From CAVXEH01 sp963760875 (lineage in GTDB: Bacteria; Chloroflexota; Limnocylindria; QHBO01): 64,000 nt of DNA. The notes under the pieces were generated by a model. It made no database searches, was not told the origin of the DNA, and saw only the letters and a program-made list of their open reading frames with translations. Where the stretch lies: the NCBI GenBank assembly GCA_963760875.1, contig CAVXEH010000016.1, positions 1 to 64,000 on the forward strand, given 5' to 3'. How positions within the stretch are numbered: position 1 is the stretch's first letter; the number at the start of each line of letters is the position of its first letter. The translations under genes were made by a program, and so were the position numbers. This document shows, one piece after another, positions 16,441 to 25,609 of this stretch.

Positions 16441-19400
16441 CGACACCCATCACCTCCGCGGCAAAGGCCCGCGAATCCGCACCCCTGACCCAGCCACCGC
16501 CGCCGGCGGTTCCTGCGGCCGACCAGGTCGACGCCCGCGGCCTGGCGATCGCGCTCCTCAACGCCGTTCGCGGCGAGGTTCGCTTCGACGCCGGTTCCCG
16601 TGCCCTGTACGCGACGGACGGCTCCAACTACCGCCAGGTACCTATTGGCGTCGTGGTGCCGCGCGACGTCGACGACATCGTCAGCACGGTCGCCATCTGC
16701 CGCGAGTTCGGGGCGCCGGTCCTCAATCGCGGGGGCGGGACGTCCCTCGCTGGCCAGTGCTGCAACACGGCCGTGGTCATCGACTCGTCCAAGTGGGTCA
16801 ACCAGATCGTGGAGCTTAACGTGGAGGAGCGCTGGGCGCGGGTGCGGCCCGGGCTCGTGCTGGACGACCTGCGCGACGCGGCCGAGGAGCATCACCTGAC
16901 CTTTGGCCCGGATCCGGCGACGCATGACCACTGCACCCTGGGCGGCATGCTGGGCAACAACAGCTGCGGCGTGCACTCCGTCATGGCGGGGAAGACGGTC
17001 GACAACGTCCTGGAGCTCGAGGTCCTCACCTACGGCGGCGAGCGCTTCCGGGTGGGCGAGACGAGCGAGGGGGAGCTGGCCCACATCATCGCCGAGGGCG
17101 GTGAGCGGGGTCGGCTGTACGCCAGCCTGCGCGATCTTCGCGACCGCTACGCGGAGCAGATCCGGGCGCGCTACCCGGACATCCCGCGCCGGGTCTCCGG
17201 CTACAACCTGGACCAGCTCCTGCCGGAGAACGGGTTCAACGTGGCTCGGGCCCTGGTGGGCAGCGAGTCGACGCTGGTCACCATCCTGGAGGCGAAGCTG
17301 CGGCTGGTCCCCTCGCCGCCGGCGCGAACCCTCGTCGTGCTGGGTTACCCGGACGTCTTCACGGCCGCCGACCACGTTCCGCAGGTGCTCGAGTCGGATC
17401 CCATCGCGCTCGAGGGGCTGGACGACGCCCTGATCGCGGATATGAAGGACAAGGGGCTCCATCCCAGGGACGTCAAACTCCTGCCCGATGGAGGGGGCTG
17501 GCTGCTGGTCGAGTTCGGGGGGAGGACCAAGAAGGAGGCCGACGGGCACGCTCGCAAGCTGATCGACCGCCTGAAGGGGACCGATGGCGCCCCCACCACG
17601 AAGCTCTTCACCGACCGCGACGAGGAGGCCAAGGTCTGGGAGATCCGCGAGTCCGGCCTGGGTGCCACTGCGGATGTCCCGGGCAAGCCCGACACCTGGC
17701 CCGGCTGGGAGGACTCGGCGGTCGCCCCGTCTGAGCTGGGCGCCTACCTTCGCGACCTGCGCGCCCTGTGGGACCGCTACGGCTACCACGCCGACATGTA
17801 CGGCCATTTCGGGCAGGGCTGCCTGCACTGCCGCATCGACTTCGACCTGGTCACGGCCGATGGCATTGAGCACTGGCGAGCCTATGAGCACGATGCCGCC
17901 GAGCTGGTCGTCCGCCATGGCGGGTCGCTGTCCGGTGAGCACGGCGACGGGCAGGCGCGCGGTGAGCTGCTGCCCATCATGTTCGGCGACGAGCTGGTCG
18001 GCGCCTTCAGCGAGTTCAAGACCATCTGGGACCCGGACTGGCGCATGAACCCGGGCAAGGTGGTCCGGCCGTATCGGCTCGACGAGAACCTGCGCCTCGG
18101 CGCGGACTACCACCCGCGGATCCTGCAGACCAACTTCGCCTTCCCCGACGACGAGTTCAGCTTCGCGAACGCGGCCAAGCGCTGCGTGGGTGTGGGGAAG
18201 TGCCGGCGCGAGGAGGGCGGGACCATGTGCCCGTCCTACATGGTCACCCACGACGAGCAGCACTCAACCCGCGGCCGCGCCCGGCTGTTGTTCGAGATGC
18301 TCAACGGAGAGCTGCGTGACGACGGCTGGAAGAGCGAGCCGGTGCGCGAGGCGCTGGACCTGTGCTTCGCCTGCAAGGGTTGCAAGAGCGACTGCCCGGT
18401 CAACGTGGACATGGCCACCTACAAGGCCGAGTTCCTCTCGCACTACTACTCGGGTCTGAAGATCCGACCGCCGGCCGCGTACGCCATGGGCCTCATCTAC
18501 TGGTGGTCCGGCCTGGCCGCGAAAGCGCCGTGGCTTGCGAACTTCCTGACCGGCGCGCCGGTCCTGGGGTCCATCGCCAAGCGCATCGGCGGGATCGCCC
18601 CGCAGCGGCGCATCCCCAAGTACGCGCCGCAGACGTTCCGCGCCTGGTGGGCGCAGCGCGAGGGCACGGGCCATCGGCGCGCGTATGCCGCCGCTGATGG
18701 CGGCTCGACGCAGCCCCCGGATCGGCGCCGGGTCCTGCTCTGGCCCGATACCTTCAACAACCACTTCCACCCGGACACGGCAAAGGCCGCGGTCGCCGTC
18801 CTGGAGGACGCGGGCTTCGAGGTCGTGATCCCCCGGGCGACCCTGTGCTGCGGGCGCCCGCTGCAGGACTGGGGCATGCTCGGCCTGGCCAAGGGCCTCC
18901 TGCGCCAGGCGATGCGTGAGCTGCGCCCGGAGATCGAGGCCGGGACGCCCATCGTGGGCCTTGAGCCGAGCTGCGTGACGAGCTTCCGCGACGAGATCGT
19001 CAACTTCTTCCCGCAGCGGGCCACCGCGCGCCGCATGCGGGAGCAGACCTACATCCTCAGCGAGTTCCTGGAGAAGTACGCCCCGGACTACCGCGCCGGA
19101 ACGCTGGACGCGAAGGCGGTCGTCCACGGGCACTGCCATCACAAATCGGTGCTGGGCATGGGAGCCGAGGAATCGGTCCTGCGCAAGCTGGGCCTCGACT
19201 ACGAGCAGCCCGAGGCCTCCTGCTGTGGCATGGCCGGCGCCTTCGGCTTCGAGGCGAGCCACTACGATGTCTCCATGGCGGCGGGCGAACGGGCGCTGCT
19301 TCCGGCCGTGCGGCGCGCGGACCGCGAGACGCTGGTGATCAGCGATGGGTTCAGCTGCCGCGAGCAGATCGACCAGGGCTCGGGGCGCACGGCCCTGCAC

Positions 19401-19502
19401 CTCGCCGAGGTGCTGGAGTTGGCGATCAGGCGCCGGCAATCCAGGGCAGGAGCGGGAACGGCCGCCAACGGCGGCGGAGCATCGGCTCAGACGGGCTCGT
19501 AG
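16437..19502 (+). CDS. FAD-linked and Fe-S 2-hydroxyacid dehydrogenase (YdiJ/GlcD-GlcF-like fusion)
   Basis: 1021 residues. The FAD domain (about 60-260) contains VLNRGGGTSLAGQCCN and GGMLGNNSCGVHS. An FAD-oxidase C domain follows to about 540 (HFGQGCLHCRIDFD). A double 4Fe-4S module (about 580-660) has CVGVGKCRREEGGTMCPS and CFACKGCKSDCP. A CCG cysteine-rich region ends the protein (CCGRPLQDW, HGHCHHKS, CCGMAGAFG). Length and order match YdiJ-type D-2-hydroxyglutarate dehydrogenases and fused D-lactate/glycolate dehydrogenases that pass electrons to a membrane carrier. It closes the operon, and its last 16 nt overlap the 3' end of the convergent malic enzyme gene. Confidence 0.9.
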   Translation: MTTPITSAAKARESAPLTQPPPPAVPAADQVDARGLAIALLNAVRGEVRFDAGSRALYATDGSNYRQVPIGVVVPRDVDDIVSTVAICREFGAPVLNRGGGTSLAGQCCNTAVVIDSSKWVNQIVELNVEERWARVRPGLVLDDLRDAAEEHHLTFGPDPATHDHCTLGGMLGNNSCGVHSVMAGKTVDNVLELEVLTYGGERFRVGETSEGELAHIIAEGGERGRLYASLRDLRDRYAEQIRARYPDIPRRVSGYNLDQLLPENGFNVARALVGSESTLVTILEAKLRLVPSPPARTLVVLGYPDVFTAADHVPQVLESDPIALEGLDDALIADMKDKGLHPRDVKLLPDGGGWLLVEFGGRTKKEADGHARKLIDRLKGTDGAPTTKLFTDRDEEAKVWEIRESGLGATADVPGKPDTWPGWEDSAVAPSELGAYLRDLRALWDRYGYHADMYGHFGQGCLHCRIDFDLVTADGIEHWRAYEHDAAELVVRHGGSLSGEHGDGQARGELLPIMFGDELVGAFSEFKTIWDPDWRMNPGKVVRPYRLDENLRLGADYHPRILQTNFAFPDDEFSFANAAKRCVGVGKCRREEGGTMCPSYMVTHDEQHSTRGRARLLFEMLNGELRDDGWKSEPVREALDLCFACKGCKSDCPVNVDMATYKAEFLSHYYSGLKIRPPAAYAMGLIYWWSGLAAKAPWLANFLTGAPVLGSIAKRIGGIAPQRRIPKYAPQTFRAWWAQREGTGHRRAYAAADGGSTQPPDRRRVLLWPDTFNNHFHPDTAKAAVAVLEDAGFEVVIPRATLCCGRPLQDWGMLGLAKGLLRQAMRELRPEIEAGTPIVGLEPSCVTSFRDEIVNFFPQRATARRMREQTYILSEFLEKYAPDYRAGTLDAKAVVHGHCHHKSVLGMGAEESVLRKLGLDYEQPEASCCGMAGAFGFEASHYDVSMAAGERALLPAVRRADRETLVISDGFSCREQIDQGSGRTALHLAEVLELAIRRRQSRAGAGTAANGGGASAQTGS

Positions 19503-21226
19503 GGAAGGTAGTCCGGCTGCCAGATGGTCTCGTCAAGGGCAGCCTCGATGGCCTCGTCGTCGAGCACCCGCCCGTACCCCGACTCGCCGAGGATGCGGAT
19601 GGTCTCCGCAGCGATGGCGCGTGCCACGGCGCGCAGGTCCTTGATGGCGGGGTAGAGGGCGCCGGCCGCCAGCCGATCCTCCGGGGTGTGGTTGGCGAGG
19701 GTTCGCGCCGCGGCGCGGAAGACCGCGTTGGGCAGCTGCGTCGCCTCGCCCACGATGGCCCCGAGTCCGATCCCGGGGAAGATGAAGACGTTGTTCGCCT
19801 GGCCGATCTCGCGCAGCTCGCCGTTGAACTCCACGGGCGCGAACGGCGAGCCGGTGGCGACGACCGCACAGCCGTCGGTCCAGCGCAGGAGCTGCTCGGG
19901 CGTTGCCTCGACCTTGGCGGTGGGGTTCGACATGGCAAGGATGATGGGGTGGTCGGTGTGCTCCGCCATGGCCCGGATCGACGCTTCGTCGAAGGTGCCC
20001 GCCACCGCCGTTGCGCCGATGAGCACCGTGGGCTGCACGGCCTCGACCACCTGCTCCAGGCCGAACGGTCCGTCTCCCGTGAGGCCGAAGTGCGCCATGG
20101 ATTCCGCGTCCATGGCCAGTGATGCCTTGTCGCGATCGACGCCGTCCCGCCCGGCATGGATGAGCCCGTGCGAGTCGAGGACCGCGATCTTGCGCCCGAT
20201 GGCCGGCGCGGGCACTCCAGCCGCGCGCAGCTCCGCGACGATGAGCTCCGCCATCCCAACCCCGGCGGCGCCGGCCCCCAGCAGGACGAAGCGCTGGTCG
20301 GCAATGCCCCGGTGGAGGTGCCGCAATCCGGCGAGGACGCCGGCAAGCGCCACGGCGGCGGTGCCCTGGATGTCGTCATTGAAGCAGGGGGTGCGCCATC
20401 GGTACCGGCGCAGGAGGCTCAGCGCGGTGTGCTGCTTGAAGTCCTCCCACTGGATGAGGGCGTTGGGGAACACGCGCTGCACGGCCAGCACGAAGTCCTC
20501 GATGACCAGGTCGTAGGCCAGACCGCGCAGGCGGGGATGACGCCATCCCACGTAGGCGGGGTCGTCGAGGAGCTTCGGGTTGTCGGTTCCCACATCCAGC
20601 GAGATGGGGAGCGTGCAGGCGGGATGGATGCCCGCCGCGGCGCTGTACAGCGCGAGCTTGCCGATGGGGATGCCCATGCCGCCGGCGCCCTGGTCGCCCA
20701 GCCCCAGGATGCGCTCGTTGTCGGTCACCACGATGAGCCGGATGTCGCGGCGCCCCACGTTCTGGAGGATGCAGTCGATGTCGCGGTCGTCGGGCGTGAT
20801 CCAGATGCCGCGGGATCGGCGCAGGATGTGGCTGAAGCGTTCGCAGGCCTGCCCCACGGTGGGCGTGTAGACGACCGGCAGGAACTCCTCGAGGTTCTCG
20901 ATGAGGACCCGGTAGAAGAGCGTCTCGTTGCGGTCCTGGAGCGCCGCCAGGCCGATGTACTCCTCGAGCGGCTCACCCTTGGCGCGAAGGTGCTCGATCT
21001 CGAGCGACACCTGCTCCTCGATGGTCTTGACGTGCGGCGGCATGAGGCCGCGCAGACCGAAGGTCTGGCGCTCCGCCTCGGTGAAGGCCAGGTCCTTGTT
21101 GAGGAGCGGCTGTGCCAGCAGCGCCTGGCCACGGAGCGCGACGGGCACCGGTCCCGATCCGGTGATCAGCGCTCGCAAGACATCGGGAGACAGCCCCTGC
21201 ATGGGGGTCACTCTCGTGCGTGCCAC
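19487..21226 (-). CDS. NAD-type malic enzyme
   Basis: About 579 residues from the GTG at 21226; GTG 21211 or ATG 21202 (with GAGAG 8 nt upstream) are alternatives. The malic N domain includes LPVVYTPTVGQACERFSHI and the DRDIDCILQNVGRRDIRLIVVTD region. The NAD domain has CFNDDIQGTAAVALAGVLAGL and the Rossmann loop LLGAGAAGVGMAELIVAEL. It oxidatively decarboxylates malate to pyruvate; length fits the large NAD-dependent group (SfcA/MaeA) rather than the short bacterial form. Pyruvate links it to the convergent TPP-enzyme operon. Its stop lies inside the final codons of the opposite gene. Confidence 0.92.
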   Translation of the reverse strand: MARTRVTPMQGLSPDVLRALITGSGPVPVALRGQALLAQPLLNKDLAFTEAERQTFGLRGLMPPHVKTIEEQVSLEIEHLRAKGEPLEEYIGLAALQDRNETLFYRVLIENLEEFLPVVYTPTVGQACERFSHILRRSRGIWITPDDRDIDCILQNVGRRDIRLIVVTDNERILGLGDQGAGGMGIPIGKLALYSAAAGIHPACTLPISLDVGTDNPKLLDDPAYVGWRHPRLRGLAYDLVIEDFVLAVQRVFPNALIQWEDFKQHTALSLLRRYRWRTPCFNDDIQGTAAVALAGVLAGLRHLHRGIADQRFVLLGAGAAGVGMAELIVAELRAAGVPAPAIGRKIAVLDSHGLIHAGRDGVDRDKASLAMDAESMAHFGLTGDGPFGLEQVVEAVQPTVLIGATAVAGTFDEASIRAMAEHTDHPIILAMSNPTAKVEATPEQLLRWTDGCAVVATGSPFAPVEFNGELREIGQANNVFIFPGIGLGAIVGEATQLPNAVFRAAARTLANHTPEDRLAAGALYPAIKDLRAVARAIAAETIRILGESGYGRVLDDEAIEAALDETIWQPDYLPYEPV

Positions 21227-21457
21227 GGTGTGAGAGTAGTGCCAAAGCGCCCGGGGCGGCGCGCCAATCGGTCCCCGGTTGGCTCGCCCGGGTGGGCCGG
21301 TACGGGGTCCCGGCCTGGCCTCGGCACTATCCCGTCTCCGTTCGCGGCCTGGTGATGGGATCACCGTTACGTCCGCCGAGGTGGCCGGAAAAGGTCAGAT
21401 CGGACGGTTCGACGGTCGGTTCGGTGTTCGGGTCACCCATATCAACCACGTGAATCC

Positions 21458-22089
21458 ATGTTCGCTGGTCGCAGTGGTGATGGGGATACCATCGGAACAC
21501 CTTGGGCGAACCAAACCGGCTCCTGCGGTGTCCTACAGGGTGAAGGGGAGGGTCAGGCCCTGGACGATCTCGTGACTCGTGCTCGGCAAGGCGACTCCAC
21601 GGCATTCGAGCAGCTGGCCATGCAGCACGTCACCAACCTGTACCGCATCGCGACCGCCATGGTGGGGGCGGCCGACGCGCGCGACGTGACCCAGGAGACC
21701 CTGGTGGCTGCCTGGCGCCAGCTCCCGCGCCTGCGCGACGACGGCCGATTCGAGCCGTGGCTGCGCCAGATCTGCGTGAACCGCTGTCGCAACGAGCTTC
21801 GCCGCCGGGCGCGTCATCCCGAGACGAACAACCTGCTGGCGGAGGCTTTCGAGACCGATGGCGCCTCGTCCGCGGACCCCGTCGCGACCGACCGGCGGCT
21901 CGCCGTCTCGGACGCCCTGGCGGTGCTCTCCCCGACGCAGCGCGCGGTTGTCGTCCTCCATTACCTGGCGGACCTGCCGTTGCGCGAGGTGGCGGCCACC
22001 CTGGCCATCCCGGAGGGAACCGTGAAGTCACGCCTGAACACGGCGCTCACGTCGCGATGCGCGCGGAATTCCCGGAGGGAGCGGCATGA
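21458..22089 (+). CDS. RNA polymerase sigma-70 family (ECF-like) factor, frame broken near its end
   Basis: Region 2 (ATAMVGAADARDVTQETLVAAWRQLPRL) and region 4 (LSPTQRAVVVLHYLADLPLREVAATLAIPEGTVKSRLN) are clear; this is a short ECF-type sigma. As printed, the frame runs on to 22192 as Arg-rich shadow. A single-base break at about 22050-22056 would give AMRAEFPEGAA and a TGA at 22087-22089 that overlaps the ATG of the next gene. The start is uncertain: homology begins near DDLVTRARQGD, so GTG 21572 or CTG 21560 (behind GGGAGGG) is more likely than ATG 21458. Confidence 0.75.
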
Positions 22090-23890
22090 CCGGTCCAGGG
22101 CGCGAGGAACTGCCGCAGGCAGTTCGCGACCAGCTGGACGCCGCGCGCAGGGCGGTGCCACCGGTCGACCTGCTGGACACCGTGACGGCTGAGGTGCGCG
22201 GTGCCCGGCAGGTCCGCGTCTGGCCCGCATGGCTGCGCGGATCCGCTCATGGGCCTGGGTGCCGCGGCCGCGCTGCTGCTCGTCACCGTCCTGGCGAGCA
22301 GCCTCTTCGGCCGCGGACCGGACGCCATCGGCGACGGACGCGCCTGCCGCCGTGCCATCCGGCGGCCAGCTGGTCACCGTGGTGGCAGGACGGCTTCCGT
22401 CTCGAGCTGTGGACCGACAGCAAGACCTACACCACGGATGAGCCGATCTCGATCGCGGCCACGCTGACCTACATCGGTCCCGGAGGACAGCGTGACGCTG
22501 TACCACCCGGACCCCATGGTCACGTTCGTCGCTGAACGAGCAGGCGGCGGACCACGTTGCGATGGACGGCGCCGTGGACGACGTCTGCCGACAGACCGTC
22601 GTGCGTCGTGACGAACCCATCAGCATCCCGTACACAAAGAGCGCCGCCTGGACCCCCGACGATCCAAACGCGGCCTTCTACCAGGAATGGATGAACGAAC
22701 CGCAGCTGCACCTGCCCGCGGGGACCTGGACGGTCGTCGCCGAAGGTCAGTTCAGCATCAGTGCCTGCGGAGGGCGTGACGTCTCCATCGGCGAGAAGGT
22801 GGACATCAGCGTCACGCTGCCGGCCGGCGTGACGCCGAGCCCATCGCCAACGGCCTCGCCAACCCCCGCAGACCAAGGCCTCACTGGAACCAGGATCGCG
22901 TCGGCAAACGACACGCGCATCATCGGCTGGTCTCCCGATGGCCGCTGGCTGGCAGCGTACGTCGGCTCTGGCTCCAGTTCGGGCGTCGATCGCATTCGTC
23001 TGTTCGACGCCGACGGAAATGACGTCGCATCGCTTCCGGGCACATATGCCAGCTGGGTGAGCCCCGACGTCCTTGCGGTGCTCCACTACGGCCGGCCGGC
23101 CACAGGCACCGTCGTGCTGCACCATGTCTCGACCGGGGTGGACGAGACGATTCCCGGCCAGTTCAGTGGTGTGGAGGGCTCCGGAACCGGGCGACTGGCG
23201 CTCACGATCGCTGACCCGAGCGGCGAGACGACCACATTCAAGTTGCTCGGGAGTGACGCCATCTACACGGGCTACCCGCTGAGCCCGGGTGCTTGGGATC
23301 CTACGGGGCGATGGCTGGCGGTCCGCGAAGTCGTCGGGTCAGCGGGGCCGGCAGACCCGTACTCCCTGGGACTGCTCGATGCGCAGACGGGCACTTTCGT
23401 CCAGACGCCGTACAAGGTTGGCGCGACATCGGTCTTCTTTGACCAGGATGGCCACACGCTCACCAATGTCGTGGATCCCACCGGCACGGGCGCGGCGGCG
23501 GGAGCGGCCGCCCTCATTGACCTGGCGGCTCCCCGCGCCACCGCGGCGCTTCTTCCAGGGTATGGTGCCGGACCAGCCTTGCCCGACGGTCGCTGGCTCG
23601 TAGGAGGTCCCGAGCTGGAGACCGACGCCTGGAACCCGGCCACTGGCGAGATCGCAAAGGTTGCGCGAGGCCTGGTAGGTGTGTCCGCCGCGGGAGTGGT
23701 TGCCGTCATCCGGGACGGCTACGGGGGGCAGGCCGGCGGTCTCGAGCTTACCGGCGAGGCGGCTGACGTTAGCACGATCGCGATCGCGGGGTCGGGGTGG
23801 TGGGGTCCCGTCTGGTCACCCGTGGGTGATCGCCTTGTGTACGCAACGGGCCAGGATGCCGGCACCGATCTGTACCTCCTGGTGCCGTGA
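22086..23890 (+). pseudogene. membrane-anchored beta-propeller-like protein with several frameshifts
   Basis: Pieces in all three frames form one protein of about 600 residues. They run in order: an N-terminal segment MTGPGREELPQAVRDQL; a transmembrane helix (GAAAALLLVTVLASSLFG); an Ig-like segment with LELWTDSKTYTTDEPIS; VTLYHPDPMVTFV; then an intact stretch from about 22535 to 23890 with a PSPSPTASPTP linker and WD/TolB-like repeats (IIGWSPDGRWLAAY, GAWDPTGRWLAVRE, PVWSPVGDRLVYA). Frame changes fall near 22245, 22330, 22385, 22487 and 22525. Coupling to the sigma gene by ATGA and the single helix suggest an anti-sigma-like or envelope sensor role, by inference. Errors in the sequence or true decay are both possible. 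Confidence 0.6.
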
Positions 23891-23915
23891 CGGGGATCGG
23901 CAGCGGGCCTGACAA

Positions 23916-24045
23916 GGCTCGTCTGGCGAGCCTAGTGACCGCCGAACGGCGGCTCGGGCGTCGCGCTGCACGCTACGCAAGCCATTCGGCCGGGGAAACC
24001 GCCTGAAACGCCCGCCCGCCGGTTACAGGGCTCGTCTGGCGAGCC
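23916..24045. repeat. two identical 17-nt hairpins between convergent genes
   Basis: GGCTCGTCTGGCGAGCC occurs at 23916-23932 and again at 24029-24045; each folds as a 6-bp stem (GGCTCG/CGAGCC) with a TCTGG loop. Conservation extends upstream (ACA then A or G). They lie between the beta-propeller gene (plus) and the flavodoxin gene (minus), one near each 3' end, so paired terminators or a REP-like element are possible. Confidence 0.6.
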
Positions 24046-24061
24046 GCGTGGATGCGGCTGC

Positions 24062-24559
24062 CTATTCGACGGGCGCGGCCAGCTCTGCTGCGATGTGGTG
24101 CGCCCACTCCCGGATGGTGGCGGGGTCTCGGAAGTCGCCGTAGGGCGCATGGACCGCGCGGACGATGATCCGTTCGCCCATGCCCAGCCTGGCGCGATCC
24201 AGCGAGCCCACCAGGAGCCGATGCTCGCGAGCGCCGGTCGCCTCCATCATGGGCGCGACGTCGACCGGATCCTCCATTGGCTTGGGGGTGACACCCAACG
24301 GCCCCGAGCTGAACAGCCAGACGGGGAGCCGGCGCAGCTGGTCGGCATGGATCGACACGAAGTCCTTCGCCTCGCTCATCCACTTGCCCACGTAGACGGC
24401 GCTGCCCAGGACGACCGCGTCGTACCCGTCGAGCGTGGCGACATCGGTGATGGCCCGCGCCTCTGCTCCGACCCCCTCCGCGGATAGCTCGGTCGCTATG
24501 GCCTGCGCGATCTCTGCCGTGGCCCCGTGCTTGCTGGCGGCCGTGACCAGGACTCTCAT
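24062..24559 (-). CDS. flavodoxin-domain protein (HemG-like)
   Basis: 165 residues from the ATG at 24559, with AGGAGAT 5 nt upstream. The FMN phosphate loop is TAASKHGATAEIAQAIA at the N terminus, followed by YDAVVLGSAVYVGKWM. This resembles menaquinone-dependent protoporphyrinogen oxidase (HemG) and related long-chain-free flavodoxins. With no haem genes nearby, a general flavodoxin-type oxidoreductase is the safe call. A GC hairpin (24589-24594 with 24602-24607) lies upstream and may end transcription from the exporter genes. Confidence 0.85.
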   Translation of the reverse strand: MRVLVTAASKHGATAEIAQAIATELSAEGVGAEARAITDVATLDGYDAVVLGSAVYVGKWMSEAKDFVSIHADQLRRLPVWLFSSGPLGVTPKPMEDPVDVAPMMEATGAREHRLLVGSLDRARLGMGERIIVRAVHAPYGDFRDPATIREWAHHIAAELAAPVE

Positions 24560-24721
24560 CGTGATCTCCTCATCCGCCCGCGCCGGCGGGCCGGCTTGAG
24601 CCCGGCCGGCGGACAGCTCTGCAGCGACCGGCGGCCGGACTGGATTCGATGGTCCCGTATCGAGCGGTGGGCAACCTAGGGCCATCCGGCCCGGGGTGAG
24701 AGTGCGCCCGTCCTGTCCGGG

Positions 24722-25609
24722 CTACTCGTTGATGTCGGCGCGATGGAAGAGGGCCACGGCGGTGGCCAGGAAGAGGGATGCCCACCCGATGCCCACCAGC
24801 ACCAGCCAGATGGTGGCGGGAGTTCCCGGGGGGAGTGCCTGGGACGGGCCGTTGAACGGAAGCGCCACCGGATGCGCGGCAGAGCGTGCCGCCTGCAGCA
24901 GCAGCTGCAGGTCGGACGAGGGCAGCAGGCGAAGGGCCGCCGCCACCGGCGTGGTCTCTGCGGCCCAGCGGGAGACGACCACGTTCTCGAGCAGGACGTA
25001 CGCGAACATCAGGACCAGCGCGATCCCGCTGTTGCGGAAGATGACGGTGAGGACGGACGCCACGCCGATCACCAGCAGCGCGAACAGCAGGAGGCTGCCG
25101 AGCAGCGCGGCAAACCCCGCCGCGTCGATGGCCTGACCGCCCGGGAGATCGGCGCCCGTCGCCAGCCCGATGAGCGGCATCACGGCGCCCACGACCACCA
25201 CCACGCCCACCAGCAGCAGGGCGAACAGCGCCATGGCTCCGAGGCGCACCCCAAGGAACGCGCGCCGGTTGCTCGACGCGACCAGGGAGGTGCGCACGGT
25301 CCCGTACACGAACTCGGCGGCCAGGGTCCCCGCCGTCGCGAAGGCAATCAGGCCCAGGGCGAAGATCTGGCCCGACGCGAGCACCGTCAGGAGGCTCTGC
25401 GGGAAGGCGAACTGAGCGCGCTCGGCGGCCATCTGGGCCAGCACCTCCGCCGGCACCGGCTGCGACGGGTCGAACCCGTAATGGCTGTCGATGCTGCTCA
25501 GCGGACCCCAGTAGCTGATGGTGGTGAGCGCCGCCAGCGCCGCGAGCACGATCCACAGGTCCTTGCGGCGTCGCAGGCGCAGCCAGTCGGCACGGATCAG
25601 GCCGCCCAT
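24722..25609 (-). CDS. ABC-2-type transporter permease
   Basis: 295 residues with about six hydrophobic segments, including ILVLMFAYVLLENVVVS and ATIWLVLVGIGWASLFLATAVALF, preceded by a basic cytoplasmic N terminus (LRLRRRKDLW). The periplasmic-type loop after the first helix and overall layout match ABC-2 exporter permeases. Its ATG shares one base with the stop of the ATPase gene (TGATG), so the two form one exporter. Substrate unknown. Confidence 0.85.
   Translation of the reverse strand: MGGLIRADWLRLRRRKDLWIVLAALAALTTISYWGPLSSIDSHYGFDPSQPVPAEVLAQMAAERAQFAFPQSLLTVLASGQIFALGLIAFATAGTLAAEFVYGTVRTSLVASSNRRAFLGVRLGAMALFALLLVGVVVVVGAVMPLIGLATGADLPGGQAIDAAGFAALLGSLLLFALLVIGVASVLTVIFRNSGIALVLMFAYVLLENVVVSRWAAETTPVAAALRLLPSSDLQLLLQAARSAAHPVALPFNGPSQALPPGTPATIWLVLVGIGWASLFLATAVALFHRADINE

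Noticed and set aside
21227..21457. spacer between malic enzyme and sigma genes searched for promoters or RNA
   Set aside because: No convincing -35/-10 pair, hairpin or small gene could be supported.
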